Positions 25,901 to 40,900 of a stretch of DNA of 64,000 nucleotides are shown here, piece by piece. The translations under genes and the position numbers were made by a program. The DNA is from Pelecanus crispus. Taxonomy: Eukaryota > Chordata > Aves > Pelecaniformes > Pelecanidae. Below the pieces are notes generated by a model. It was not told the DNA's origin. It ran no database searches and worked only from the letters and a program-made list of their open reading frames with translations. Numbering within the stretch: the first letter of the stretch is position 1; every line of letters begins with the position of its first letter. The stretch covers positions 32,859,150 to 32,923,149 of the forward strand of contig NC_134653.1 of NCBI RefSeq assembly GCF_030463565.1. The letters run 5' to 3'.

Positions 25901-28900
25901 TGCATCATCTAGTGAAAGAAACTGGAGCCTTTTTCTTGGATTATTGTGCTGTAAAGTAGATCTAGGACCAGTTTCCAGGTCATCTAGAAGTATATCAAAT
26001 CTACAGAGCAGGAAGACACCACAATTACTTGCTAGAAACCATGTCTCAAACAACACAACATTTTCTACTTTTTCACCTTTTGGTTAAATAAACAATTTTT
26101 TCATAAAACAATTTCTATCCCACAGGCATTGCAAGTCTTCTGATTATTGCTCATAGTACCATACATACCCCAATATACTCCTATTTGCGCAAACCAAAGA
26201 CCTCACTCGTGACTTTCTTTCAGAAGCGGGCTAAGCTGTCACTCCTGAACACACCGAGCTCCCATGTTGTCATCCTCAAGAACCATCAAAGTGGTGCTAG
26301 ACATTTCTTCTTCCCCGTGCATGCATCCTACACTTTAATCTCGCAGCTAAGTATGTTTTCAAACGCCACAAGCCTTGCCAAGCAAAGATCTCTATAGAAA
26401 CCATAGTATCTAGTACAGTTAGCAGAAAGTTAAGTTTATGTATTTTTTTTAATATGCTTGTAGGTGCCATGACAGGTAGGTAGATACTACTTTCGACTTT
26501 TATTTATGTCTCCTGATAAGGGGCACACAGACCTGGACTTACTCCACAGAACAATTCTTCTACAACTTCTTTGTCACCAATCAATGTTGTGTCAATAGTA
26601 AACCCAACAGCTCATCTTGGTGAATGCTAAAGACGGGAAATCATTCTAGATTTTTCTTGCCAGATCTTAACAAGTAAAACTTAGCTTCATATTCAGAAAT
26701 CTTCACATGACTCATTTTCTAGGACTTTTAGTGAACAAGAAACAGCAGCGTTAAGCCTGCATAAACATACTGCTGCTATAGTAATGATCAGAACACAATT
26801 GTATTCTCAAGACTCGTACCTTGTCACTGTGTTTTCATTTTTGCTAAGCAAATGACTAAATCCAGGAGAGAGGTTTTCTCTTGGAGATCGTTTTGGGCTG
26901 TATGTCACAGACACTGGTGCCAGCATTATCTCTCTTCTTGCTGCAAAAGACAAAAGTATATTTAACTACCCAAAACTTCTCCCAGTGCAGTTATCTCCCA
27001 CTCATATGATCAGATGCTCACATCTTAAAAGAATGCTTTTCAAAGCTGTGTACATATTTATTTAAATTAGATGAAAAGTGCATCACAACATAGAAAAACC
27101 AAAATAAACTTGGAAGTCTCAATGTTTTCTATGATTATAGACAAGCTTTTTTTCCCCAGACTATCTGTTAGAATAATGCAGAAACGCTATCTTTATTTTT
27201 CTTTCTTCTAGAGCAGCCTTTCATTATTTGCTTCTGCTTTTTTAGGAACACAAACCAAACTTCAGAAAAGCACTTACTTGGAGTACTTGTTTTCCTGTTT
27301 GAAGGAGGAAGGGACGATGACCTCTGGCCAGAAGGGGAGCTGTACCGTTTCGGTCTGTGTTGGTCTTTACCTTTCTCTGGGGATCGGTTAGCAACTAAAG
27401 AAGTTTCAACAAACCCAACAGTTTGACGTCGATTTGATGTTTCTAATTAAAAGAAAAAAGTTATTATATTAATGAATCTTTTTCAATACAAGAACTCGCA
27501 AATATTCTCCTGTACTCAGCTTTTACTGTACGAAGACTGCACTTAGTCTGCCTCACGTCGAACATATTTGTGCTGTTTTGCTCAAGTCTTGCTTCCTGCT
27601 CATCATATTCGTAAAACAGTTTAACTCATGAAAAAGGATCATTTGCAGTGCGCGTGGGAGAAATGATGCTAAAGAACACTGATTTAATAAAGAGATAGTG
27701 GAAAGAAGGACAAAAGCATCTTTTGGGAAGGAGGGTTGGAGTACCTGCCTGAACCAAGAACACAGACTTTTCAGGAAGACGCAATGTTTTCTAATTGCAA
27801 GGCTTCCTAAATCAATGTTGTTGGAACAGCTCAGCGCAGTCCTACAGTACGCATGCCAGCTTTCTTAATAACATTCTGATACAACACCATGAGAACAAAA
27901 CTAGAATGCATGTACAGCCAGCCAGAGCTTTGTTAGGACTCCATTAACTGTTTATAAATACTAAGATATTCTTAGAAAAAGGACATTAAGTACTCCCTAG
28001 CTTGAGACCTAACAGCAACCTTTGCATTCCCTCTATTTTAAACAAGTCACTTAGCTATATATAATATTGTTTTTAACCCATCACTCAAGCCTGATGGACT
28101 TTAATGCTGAGAATAACAAAACCAAAAGACATGCAAACAAAGAAAAGCCAGTAAAGACAAGTTCAGGAATACAAAAATAAAATTTACTAGTTGATGTGTC
28201 TTCTTTTTCTGTTTGTGTACCCCAATCTTTAAATGCTTTTCCTTCTTCAAGTTCTTTAAAGGCTTTTATAATTGGTGCTTCTGACATCTCATTTTCTTTC
28301 TTTTCTATGGTGTTTGTTGAAGAGTCTTCTTGTGAGGAGTCTTTTTCAGGAGGAGAATGGTGCCTTAAAGAATGCGAGGCAGTGGACGGAAAAAAAGGAT
28401 CAAGTTTTTTTTATTTTATTTCATATATCCAAATACTAGCTGAATAAACAAAAAGCTGGCGAAATTTAGTTTGAGATTTACAGTCAAACCAAGAATTTTA
28501 AGGGTACTTTTTCATTTCAGCCAAGAACCTCAGAGGATTGTGTTATAGCCAATTCAGGAATCTAAGGTAGAACAGTGTGAATTAAATTCAGTGACTTGAC
28601 ACATTCTTAGAACTAAATGCGTCCTGACAGAGGCTTTAGAAACTTCTGAGTAAGGCAGCAAACTACTAAATTACACCCTAAATTACACCCAAAGCTTCAC
28701 ACTGGTGGAAAGCTGCAGCCAACCGTTACAGCTCACATCCAACACAACGGAGCACACTGTGTCCAAACTCAGAGCAGAATTGGACACAAACACGGAGAAC
28801 ATAAAGACAGCGGCACAAGATTCAGCTGAAGCTTTCTGGTAGTTCAAGGAAGGTACTGAAGGCTGCTGCTGCTTGCTTCATACCAGGTTAGTGAAGGAAG

Positions 28901-31900
28901 AAAGTTGTTTTGTTTTTAAGGAACTGTATAGCATCTACAACATCGAGAAATTTTTTTAGAACTCTTATTTAACAAGTACAAAATCTAGAAATACGAATCT
29001 AGTCAATTCTGGATAAAACTATTTTTAGAAGTGTTCAACTTTACATCATAGTGGAGACTGAAGGAAACCAACTCACCTAGAAGGAATATAGGTTTCTTCT
29101 AATCTGTTGTCTTTTGGGCTTGCCTGGACTTCCAAAGGTTGGCCAGTGAAGATTGAATACTCTGCTCCCGGTATCAACCACTTTCGCCTGCTGACATCAG
29201 GAGTTGCCAACTTGCTGTGGGAACAAAAAAAAAAAAAACCCTTCAAAATTTTGAGAGTCTCTGAATTTTTCTTTTAAAATTTAAGAAAAACAGATTAAGA
29301 AAATCCAGTTATTTATTCTAGCTAAACAGAAACAATAACAGATATACAATAAATGTGTAAATACCATGGAAAAATAACTGCTTTTTAAAACATGTTTGTA
29401 AATTAAAAATAAATTAAAAAAAAAAATCATAGGCTGAGGTTTCAGTCTAAATTACACAATATGCTGAGAATGCAGAGCTCCACAAAAATCTTCTTGTAAT
29501 TTATTGCTGCTTACTCAGACCGAGGTTTGGGTAACAAGTAGTTCTCAACCAACTAAACAAAAACATTTTGGTGTAGGTTACTCCAATAGTTCAGAGCACC
29601 TGACCCAGCTTTCCTTTTGATACAATTCATTAGTCACTAAAAAACATAAAAATTAAAAAACCCCAAACAAGAAAAAGTCACTGTTGATGATTCGAGAGCG
29701 ATAAATATTAACTAATAAGCATTAATGAGTATATTATTATTATTTTGAAATATCAAAAGAAAAATGTGATTTTTATACACAGTAAAGTAGATAATAATTA
29801 GGAAAAAAAGGTTCTTGTTTATTCAAGCTATGAACCGTAACTACTATTCTGTAAATCTATCCTGCTGCAAATTCAACTGGAATGAGGCCTTCTCTGAGCC
29901 TTTGAGATCAGTTAGGGACAGATTAGCTTCCTAATCCATATTAGCTCTTACATCCTCCTCCCTGATGAACATGGCCTGCCATGTTCAGGTCTTCCTTTTT
30001 TCCATTCATTGTTGAGGGATCTTGTTCATAAATATTAAAATAGCTCTAAACAGAAATCTGTCCCTGTAATATATTAATACATAGATTACTTGCATCTTCA
30101 TAATCATCAAAAATCAGATCCCCCACATTACTACTGTTCAATATAGACAAACAGACATCCACAAAACACGTTACGTTATTATTTTGTGCTTCACAACATC
30201 AGTGATGAACTAGGAGAGACACACAAGCCATAACTAAGAAATAAAAAAACAAAGGCGGGGGACACGACACAAAGCTTTTCAGGTCTTTAAAACATAAGAG
30301 GCAAAACCAGAACGCAGGCCAACTTTAATTTCCTTAACATAAATTCACAGTTCAAACTAGAGTATGCATTCTAATTTAACTTCCAGTCTACTCTCAGGAT
30401 ACCTGTACAAACTATAGTTAGAAACATAAAACATAGTAATCAGCCTTTCAAATCAGTGACGTAAAGACACAAAGAAAACCTCTAATGTCTAACTGGACTA
30501 TTGGATTTTATTCCCAAAATCTTTGCTGAGCATGGGAATCCCTATTCAGCTGAGCAACTGAGACCTAACAAACACCCATTTAGGAAGACTAGAGACAGCC
30601 TGCCAAGTCAAGCATATATTATTCAAAGTATTTATTTATTTTTAATAATTTCTTGGCATGTGAAGTCTCTGGATTATGTCACATGTTTAATCCATTTTAG
30701 CCTATGGACTAACATCTTCTTTATCCATTTTTAGCCAAAACACATTCAAAAGTATTCTAAGACACAAGACCTGTTTTCACATTGTTGGAATATTCACTTA
30801 CTTGGCACAAGAGGTTCTTAAACGACTTTCGGTAATATGGCGAAGTTTCAACATATTTTCATGTTCTACCTGCTTGAGCTGAGCTTCAAGTTTTGAAATT
30901 GTCCTAATGTGGACACAGCAAAGATGCATTACAAGATGATTTAAAAGACATAAAAGAGAGATCATATTTCTTAGAGTTTACTCATCTTTATCCAGATATC
31001 CTGGGTGAAGCAGAAAAACAGGAACAACTACTACATTTTTATCTATCTATCTAAATATGTATATAAATATGTATTTGAATTCTAAGTTAACTAAGTTAGG
31101 TAACCTAGCTAGAAAGACAGGACCAGGAGATATTGCTGTCGATCAAAACATTCAACTCTGAGGCGTTGGGGAAAAAAAACAAGAACATTTTTCCTCCTTG
31201 AAACGATGTATTTATACAAAGGCCTCCCAGACTCTGGTTTTAACGAGTGGCTTTCTCCTGTGTGTCACTCGGGTAACTCCACCAATCTGCTGCTCAGGCT
31301 CTTCACATGATTCTCCTCTCCCCCACGTACTGCAGTCTACATCTTCAGTGAACCAGCCCCTGGCAATGCAACACAATCTTAGGCATTTCCCACGTGGGGG
31401 ATAGAAATACAGGGGTTTGGAGCAGTATGTAAAAATCTCCGTTTTCCACTACAATTTCCGCAGTCTGGAATGGTCCCTAGCTAGCAGCATCAAGAATCAG
31501 GCAGGAAAATAGAAGCACCAATACTTGACTGAACTGTCCTTCACACTATCTTCATTTCCTCAACAGTCCCAATAAAAATTGAAGGCAGAGTGGTTTTGGC
31601 TTCCTCCTATTTCTTTCTTAAGTTCTTCCTATCCATTGTTTCTACTCTGCTTCTTGAAAAAAATCAGGTGATCTGAGCAGCAAAGAAAAGGACTGCAACA
31701 TCTCCCAAGCATCACATTTGCTCTTTTTCTGGTTTTGGCCAAAGACTTCCAACCCAAAGCATTCTATGATTCTATGACTATGCACAGGTTAATGCTTGGT
31801 GGCAATAACATTTGGAATGAATTTTGAAGTGAAACTTGTAGCCACATTTCTAGAAGAATCATCAAAAACCACGCATTAAAAAAAAAAAAAATCTTCCTAA

Positions 31901-34900
31901 CGGTCTGGCTTTCAGCTGCTCATATAAAAAAAATAAAAGGAAATTATGACAGCACATATGCACAAAAGAACTTCAAAGGGAGATAAATGACATGAAACAT
32001 CACCTCATTACAGTTCTACAACACCTGCCCTAGAGCCCTCTCAGATGTCCGCTGCTCCTACCTCTCGACTTTCCTGAGCAAGTGTGCTGTTTAACACCCT
32101 TGACAAGGAGTGGCTGAGAAATCCCAAACTAGAGGATATGTTATAACTGCAAACCCGCTGATGGTCACATTAGTCTTGCCTAGGACCTACCCAGAAAGTA
32201 TAAAGCTCAATGGATTTCCGTTCTCCCAACCAAAAAATAGATCCAGGTGGCATGAGAGACCTCCACAAGAGATATTATTCCTGCTCTATACATGGAACAC
32301 CTTTCTGTCCTTTATTCATGCCTAGGAGCTATAATCTTGAACAGCAAACTCCTGCCAGCGTCCTCGCTCCTGAACACCAGAACAGAGACTGGTTAGCTGA
32401 AGATGGGGCTTCCTGAGGAGACAACTGTAGCAGTTAAAGCTTGAGCAGTGGACTGGCTGGGCTAGCTGAGTGACAACCATCAGAAAGGAAGCAATTAATT
32501 ACATCCCACTGGAAGATGTGATCGAGGAAGTAGGGGGGAAAAAAAAAAAACCCCACATCTCCTAAAATAAGATATTTACAATGTATACGAAGTAACATAA
32601 AACAACATGAACTGCTTCCTAAGACGTAATTAAAATTGCAAGATCTACAGCCTTCATAATCTAGGAGTAAATGTTTAGACCACAGCCTATATTTCATATT
32701 GTTAAAATAGTTGTACGACAGTTTTGCATTTACCTTTTCAGGTCAGAAATCTGCGTGTTTGCATCAAGCAATTTGTTTTCAGTTACATTTAATGTATCCT
32801 ACAAGCACACAAAGAAACAACGTAAAAAGCCTAGAAACTACAGACATGTGCTAAAAAAAAAAAAAGTAACTGTACATCAGTCTTGAAAACAATGTGTTAA
32901 ATATGCTTTCCTATTTGAAAGGGAGGGCCATTAATTTTTTTTTTTTTTTTTTCTCTCTCTCTCTCTGTCTGTGACTGGAAAAGATACATTCCAAACTCCC
33001 TCCTTTTCCCTTTCCCGGGCTCTGAAGATGTAGTAAGAAGCTATCAGTTAAAATAAATATGGATCCTTCCATTTGATCTTTTTCCAAATACCCATGTTAA
33101 CTCAGTTAATTCTATGGCACATTATCACATTTTTTGCTTGTTTGTTTTTTAATTAACTAGCGTGTACTTACCTTAACTCTTTCGTGTTCTTTTCCAAGGG
33201 ACTCATATTCTCCTAAAAGCTAAAACAAAACAAAAAAAAGAACACACAAACCCACATTGAGACTATATACAATTAACAGTTTTGTTGACTGCTGTAAAAT
33301 CATCTAGATTGCTTGTCTAACATGTACAGAAGCACTACAGGGGATACAGAGTGTACTTCAATAGTATTTAATAGTTAAGTTCTAGCATCTTCCAATTGGA
33401 ACAAAAAGTTAGATGGGACAAGAGGAGACAGAGCTACTTACACAACATATTTCTAATTTTCAAATGATTTACCTCTAAAGAAGCTGAAGGAGCGAATGAA
33501 CCAATAAAATTCCTGCAGACTTTAAAGCTGACTTTGTATTTTGAAATTTTAATTGTAAAAAAAGGAATTAAAGCATGAAGTAGCTTTTCCAGCTAATACC
33601 CATTTTGCCAATCTATTTAAACATTCTATAAAGCTATTACTGAAGAATCAAAGGACTAATTCCTTTGATTCAGTCTAAAATCTACACAAAATTAACAGTT
33701 TTAGCAAGTTGTGATGACTTATGGAAGAAATTCAGTCCATTCCCATACTAAGCCTGAGAAAGGAAAAAATAACTTGTTCCAAAATAATTTCCTGTAATAC
33801 CTCTAAAGATAAAACAAACTAATAGCACACAGAGTAATAAAATACCTGAGACAGACTATGACAAGTATTATTACATCAAGTACACACTTGCTGTCTTCAA
33901 TAATTGTTTTTAAGTATCTATTAGGTCCACGGTATCATCTAACACCTAGCCTACTAAGTAGTCAGCTGAATAATTTCTGTTCTCTTGGATGTGCATTAAG
34001 GCTTTACAACAGTAAACTTTGAGTAGTTTTCCAAAACACCCAGGACTTGCTGTGTTCATAACATGCTGTGCAACTGTAAACACCATTGCCCATTTTCTTA
34101 CATTTTGAAACATTTTATTTTCTTCCTTTAGCCTTGTATTTTTATTATCAGATATCTTGTAAGCCTTTTCAAATGCCTCCTCTAGATCTTTAAGCCTTGA
34201 TTTTAGTCGACTGATAGTGTTATCCTTCTCTTTATTATTTGTGCGCATTTCTTCGATACGTTCTTGCAAAACTTTGGAAGTATTACTGACTGCATAAAAG
34301 TGTTCTCTCCAATCTGTCTGTAAGAGAAAAAACGTTCATTATAATGCTTACCTAGCAGATTTTTATTTCAGTACAAAGCATAATCTAAAATCATCGAAAT
34401 AGAAAACAAGGGCACATCTGTACATTAACTAAACAAGATTTCTGCTCATTTCTGTGACGAATGAAAATTAAGACTAAAAACCCAAAAGATGTATTTATTT
34501 TATAGGACTTAAAACATCTAGAGGTTATGCCTCTAATCCCAGCCGACTGTCTTGCTTCCCAGCATAGAAAGATGGCTAAAAAAGGTGGAATGAATTCTTC
34601 TCCCCAGGTGTGTAACTTTCATGACAAAGCGTCCTGTTCTTTGACCGATACAGCTATGCAGTCATAAGCTAACTGGTCTGACCTAGCCAGAAAGACTGTA
34701 TAAATATACTTAGAAAGATAATATTTTTGCACCAGTGCAGATGAGACTTGCTTTTATCACAGCTCTAATAAGAAGCCAAAAAGAAAAGTAATTAAATAAT
34801 TTAAATTAAAAAAAAATTCTGAAGAGACACATCATAAACGCGTCACAGTATTTCACTCTTAAACTTTGTTTGATCCCTGATAACCTGGAAAGGTTGTTCA

Positions 34901-37900
34901 TAAGCAAAAGTCTTGATGATTCAAGTAGGGACGCTTAAGAAACTCAGCTAGAAGTCACCGGTGTAACATATTAGCTGATGTCATATATTAAGGAGAAAGG
35001 TTGAAAATAAAAAGAGAGAAAGATAAGGAGGCACAGATCATCTTAATAATGAACATGTGCATTCTCTTACCCTTTTAGTTAAAAAGCAACTTGAACTAGG
35101 AACACATACTTACCACTTGCTTTTCTAGCATATTATTCTTATTTTCAAGGGCTTTTATGCGAGCGCTTGCTTCATTCAGAGCCGCATCTAATTCATCACA
35201 CCTATTCAGATGATACAGATTACAAAAATCTCTTGACGTTTAAAAATAATGAATGTACATTTTATAGCCTTCTTTCCTTCCTCAAGCATCCCCACAAATT
35301 TTGGTGCCCAGCCTACGACCTCCTCCCATAGTCTTCAGCCACTGCAGCAAGCACCCAGCGTCTCTGCTCGGAAGGGCCGTGGTGCTTGTGGTGGGCAAGC
35401 AGCAAACCAGGGACACGTGCAGAGGCTCCAGATGGCTCAGAGCGTAAGGGCTGCAGAACCAAAAGCAGCCGAGATGCACCACAGCAGAGTTCCACTCCAG
35501 CTAACTGATGATGCTGGGTGATAATTAATGACTGAAATCATATCGCAAGCTACTTCAACTCAATAAACGACTGCTCAGAAGTCACTTCTAATAGTTAGAA
35601 CACACTAGTGCTGGAAGATAAATACAAGAGTCCCAGCTACCCAGACACTTTTTCAATTATTCTGAAGGGCATAAATTTTGTAAAGTATTTTAGCTGTCTA
35701 AATTTGCAGTATGTATTTTGACTGGCAATAATTGTATTAAAAAAAAAAAAAAAGAAAATCACATCAAACTTCTATATACAGCAAACATTCAAGCTGCATC
35801 TAATGGAATATATAGGTGAGGCACACAGACTCCAGGGGTAATATCTGTTCGAAGAGTGTTGACTGGCAAATTGGCTTTATAAAGTTACCACTGAATTCAA
35901 GACTGGTCTTGTATCATCTGTAGTTTTGACATGAAAGGTAAAGGGTGATGTTCAGCAGCATGACAGGCGAGCACTATCTGACAACACAGATAGTCCCATT
36001 ACAAATTGCTTCGGACTACCTCTGCCTGCCAGCCTTTGAGCAAAACTTATACTGGCTTCAGCAAAAATCAGGTCAAACAAGACCTCTGGTCCAAAGATTG
36101 CACTTGCTGCTTAACAATAATTTTAAGCTAATCTTAAACAGCTGCATTAAATAATGCAAAATTTATATTTAATAGGAAAATATATGCGTCAGAGGCATGA
36201 ATTCTTCAGAATTGAAGAGTGGCATAAACTTGTCAAGATATTCTAAACAAGCATACTCAGTTTTTAAAGGGGAAAGAAACCACGTAACAGAGGATGAGGA
36301 CAAGTAAGGACAAACAGTACCTGTCAGCAAGATTTTGATTGATTTTCTTCAAGTCTTCAGATGCAGCAGTTTTATGGTTTGCCTCTAGCTGCTGTTTTAA
36401 GCTATGTATCTCAGAGTCATAGTAAGCTCGTAGATCAGCTATGTGTCGAGCGTGTTTTTCCCTCAAGTTCTGCCTAATCCTATTTTCAAAATTAAGAACA
36501 AAAAAATTTCCAGCTATCCACATGACCATGCATTGCTGTATTCATTCACACATCATGAACTCAGCACATATATCTCTTACAGAACCTTGCTGCATTCAAA
36601 TTAAAGCAAAGAAAGCTTCGTTATCTAAGGCAGTGGTGTCAGACACCTAAGGCTTGCACAGAAGTCTTCATATTAATACAAATATTAATAATATATACAA
36701 ATACAATACAAAGCTTTACACTCTCTTCCCTCCTTTGCTACGCACTAGAAACTATACATGTAAAATTCAAATAGGAAAACCCAAACACTGAACTGTCTTG
36801 AAACCATGACCCCTACATAAGCCCTCACACATGGAGTATAGGCCATGTCTGCTTGTCCATGTGCAAACCACGAGTGCTTCAATAGCGAATGGGGGATATT
36901 TACCTTTCCTAAGTACAGTAATTCTGTGCTCCTCCCACCATTTGACTCTAAATAGGAAAACATAACCCCCACAGAACTTTGAAACTCTCTGCCTAAATTA
37001 ACTCCCTCATACAGCCTATGAAGGAAGTATGTATTTTTATTTAAACATATAAAAAAAATAACCAAAGCATTAAAACATAGAAAACTCTTTTGCCTTCCTG
37101 TTAAGGCTTTGACATCCAAGTAAGACAGAGCACAAATATTGTGCCTGAGATTAAACAGTATGGTCTAAAGAAGATTGAATACTATGGTCTGAAGACAGAC
37201 AATTTTAAGAAATGAACTGTTCTGTTTATACACCATCTGTATTTCAGGGGAGAAAAAAAAAAAAAAAAGAAAAAAGCAGCAATGTCCAGCTATGTTCTAA
37301 GCAAACAGAACTCACGTACTTTGTTCATTTTGCTAGTATTGTTAAGTTTCACTTCTTTTATGAAAGTACCAACTCTACGACTTTTAAGAAAGAAAAAATA
37401 AAAAAACAACAAAACAACTTACTTTGACATTATCACAGGATCTTCAACAGATGTCACTGAAAGACTACATTCTGGCAAACTGTTGTCAGCACACTGAGTA
37501 ATAGAAGATGGAGTTAGAGTCAGTGTTTCTTCCTCCTCAGTGTTGACTAAATTATCATTATTAGCATCCATATATGCCATTGGAAAGGGACAGCTGGTCT
37601 TGTTTTCATTTTGGAACGGGTGATTTCTCCAGAGGTCCAAATGCACAGCTCTGCTGCTGGCAGGATATTTCGGAGAATCATCTAACTGAGATGAATTACT
37701 TGTCTGTGAAAAAGAGTCTGTGTCACAATGACTTGAAAACCCGGGCTCTGCCATAGAGTCTGGAGAAAAAGGAGTAGCCTCTTCAGGAATGTTGAAAAAA
37801 CAGCGTCCTGGGTTCTGCTGACCTGGTTTCATATGCAGGGTTGGGTCCAATGTCAAGATCTAGGAAATAAGTTATAATGGTAAAAAAAAAAAAAAAAAAA

Positions 37901-40900
37901 AAAAAGTGATTTAACTTTTGTTCTTGTAAATGGAGTTTAATCTGAAGAAATTAGTAATCCATATAGTACATTGCAGGAATTATATTAAATATTACTACAA
38001 TCATTTGGTAGTGACAAGCAAGATGAAGGGACAGACCTCTAACACCTTAGATGATGATACATATTCCCAACGTTTACAACTTGAGTTTCTAAGTTTTCAT
38101 TAAGAATAAAAGACATACCTAACATCTGCAGCTGTCTAGAAAACCTTTGAAGTTTCAGTTATGTAGATAGAAGGACTATGCTGTCTGCTTGTAGGTTGAA
38201 ACAATAACTTTGTACAGTTACAAAAATCACTCCATGGATTATATGAACAAGATAGTCATATAGTAGCCATCATTACTGCATTTTGTACAAGATTGAAAGC
38301 TGTATAAAGAAACAGATATGATAAAGAATATTTCCACAACCTGCACCTCTTCTGCTTCACGGGTGGAATGAATTTGTCTTGTGGGCAGCAGTAAGAAAAC
38401 CCTGCTTCTGTGACTGCAGTTCCACATGCATTTCATCAGCTGCAGCCTCAGCATAAGCAGATTCATCCCTGCGCCATCCTCAAGGTTGTGCAGCAAAGGT
38501 GCTTGTTTACTCAGGGTATTCTTAGAGGTTCTTTTCAGCTGGATCCCTTCCCAATCTGGTTCCTCGCACAGCTGCACAAATTGCTGTTCCAGCACAACAC
38601 TGGAGGTGGCAGCAGGGACCAATCAATGTGAAACCAGCCTGTAACCGATTGTATCTTCAAACTGAGACGTGAAGTAAAGAAATTAATGTTACCTCTGGTG
38701 GGTGACTTGACTGGGAAGAAGGCATAAAATTCTGGTCTGGCAGCTGCTTATTTTCCCTTTGTCTTTTATGATAAATATCCTTCAATGACGACAACTTCGT
38801 TTCATCAGCAGAAGACAACTTCAACAGGCAAAATTGCTACATTACTTTTTCTGAACACAATCCTCCATCTCCAATATAGATAAGCAAGTTCTGGGGTGGG
38901 TTTAGCTAATAAAGCAGTTCAGAACAGAAGGCAGCTTTATTCAATGCACCCAGTTTAAAAAAGGGTCTTTAATGAGGCACATACACCTTTAATGGACTAG
39001 TTAGTCTCTTTTCATCTCCCATACACACAATTTCTTCTAAGTGACAAAAGGTCAATAAATTCCAAGTGACATTAACGGGGGTGAATGAATAATGAAGGAA
39101 CAGAATACAAGAGACTGAGCTAACAAGAGAGTTCTCACAGAAAAGTTAGCTTCTGGAGGGCTGATTCTTTCCACCATAGGAAAAAAGCAAAGACGACAAG
39201 CAGCTATAAGACAACTTCTAAAACACGTACAAAGTTTACCTGATCTGGTGATACTTTTGTGGAGAAAATATCAGTGAACTCGCTTCTGAAATTCTCTGGT
39301 AAAGAGTGATACATCTCCTTTTCATCTAATTTCCAGTACGAAAGTCCTGATAAGAAGAAACATTGAAAGAAAACAGCTATAGAACAGGAATCCCAAAATC
39401 TATTAGTAAAATGTTACTTTGTTAGCTAACAAGAATGGTGCATACAATTATTTGCATCTATTACTGTAAGAATCTCATTAAAGCATTTGTTACCAGAAGT
39501 TACAAAAATCTCAATGCAAAGCATGAGCAACGTAATCAGTATTACATCATACAGCATCAGTAACGAAAGCTATAAATCAGTGAAAACATATATTTACTCT
39601 TTGGTGTTCAAGGAACAAATCCTCATTTACCACAAACTTTTATATTTCTACTGATTCCAGTATAGCACTTAATACTTGTATTACCCAAGGAATAATCCTA
39701 GACAGCCACTTGATACTACAAACTCTATGGTTTGGTACTCAACAGCACTCTACAGCATGCAAAAAGACTACCAGGACTAAGAGGGACGGCACAAGATACA
39801 GATGCAGCAGATACAGTTACAGTCCCACTCCCACTTTAATTTCTTATATGTGTCCCTCTCTCAATGGGTTGTGAAGGAGTAATAAATAGACACAGTTTGC
39901 AGGGCTGCATCTCTGTGCACCTGTTTGTTACTGAAATGAATCCACCCTGTTATGATCAAAATATGCTAATTAGTTATTCAGCTTTCACAAAAAAAAAACC
40001 CACACCCACCAACTGCACATCATCAAAAAACCACCACCAACGACCCCTCATACCCGCCCCCAAAAATAACAAAAGCAAAACAATACAAAACACAAAAAAG
40101 CACACACCACAGCCCAAAATTAAAGAATCACCACATTACACACGACATTATTTTGTTCTTGTCTATTCACACAATTACTGAATCGTGCCCTTGGCTTACA
40201 GGAATTCTGCCTCTCTTACCATGCACTCCTGTGACTAGTAGACCAATGATGCTAACACTTGAAAGATCATTTGATACCCCACCATGATTTTCTTAGTAAT
40301 TACATTATTGAAACAGTTTTACACATACAGCTCAGCTTTGAAACGTTGAGAAATTTGAAGAAAAAAATTGCTGCATGTCCTACATCTGCCAGCAGTGATA
40401 CGCAGGAGCTACCATCAGTTTGAAACGCAAGAGCAAGAAAAGCAGAATTATGCTACGTCGAAGTTTAATAGCTTGTCGGTGCTCAAACCCTCCTCACCTC
40501 CCCAGAGTTACTGGAGATGCATTCTAGTAAGAGTTTTAAAAAATGAGAATTCAAAATAAAAGGAAATTTAAGTACAAGAAATTAACTATACCTGAAGCTT
40601 CAGACACTAAGGAATTTGGACTTTCATTCGGTTGATTGAGGTAAAAAGTGTAAGGTGGCAAAGCAGCATCAGTAAGGTTTGTCTAAAATTACAAAGGAAA
40701 AAACAAATTTATAAGGAAAATCACAAGGCAAGGAAAAAAAAAATGAAGCGTAGAATTTTTAAAAAATTGCATGTAAATGTTATTAGTCTTTTTAAGCAAA
40801 GAGATTAAATTTAATTATACAGCACGATCCAAACCTATACAATTTATATTCAGGGCAATCACAGCCAAAAGGGGAACTAAGCTAAGCCACATAATTAGAA

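Noticed and set aside
27119-27146. TTCTATGATTATAGAC as a decayed CR1 octamer pair.
   Set aside because: Only one partial octamer is present and the upstream CTTCCAACCC block is absent.
35249-35521. A 90-codon plus-strand frame with overlapping minus-strand frames within an MPHOSPH9 intron.
   Set aside because: No family resemblance and no splice support. It lies antisense within an intron, and the overlapping frames are equally open by chance.
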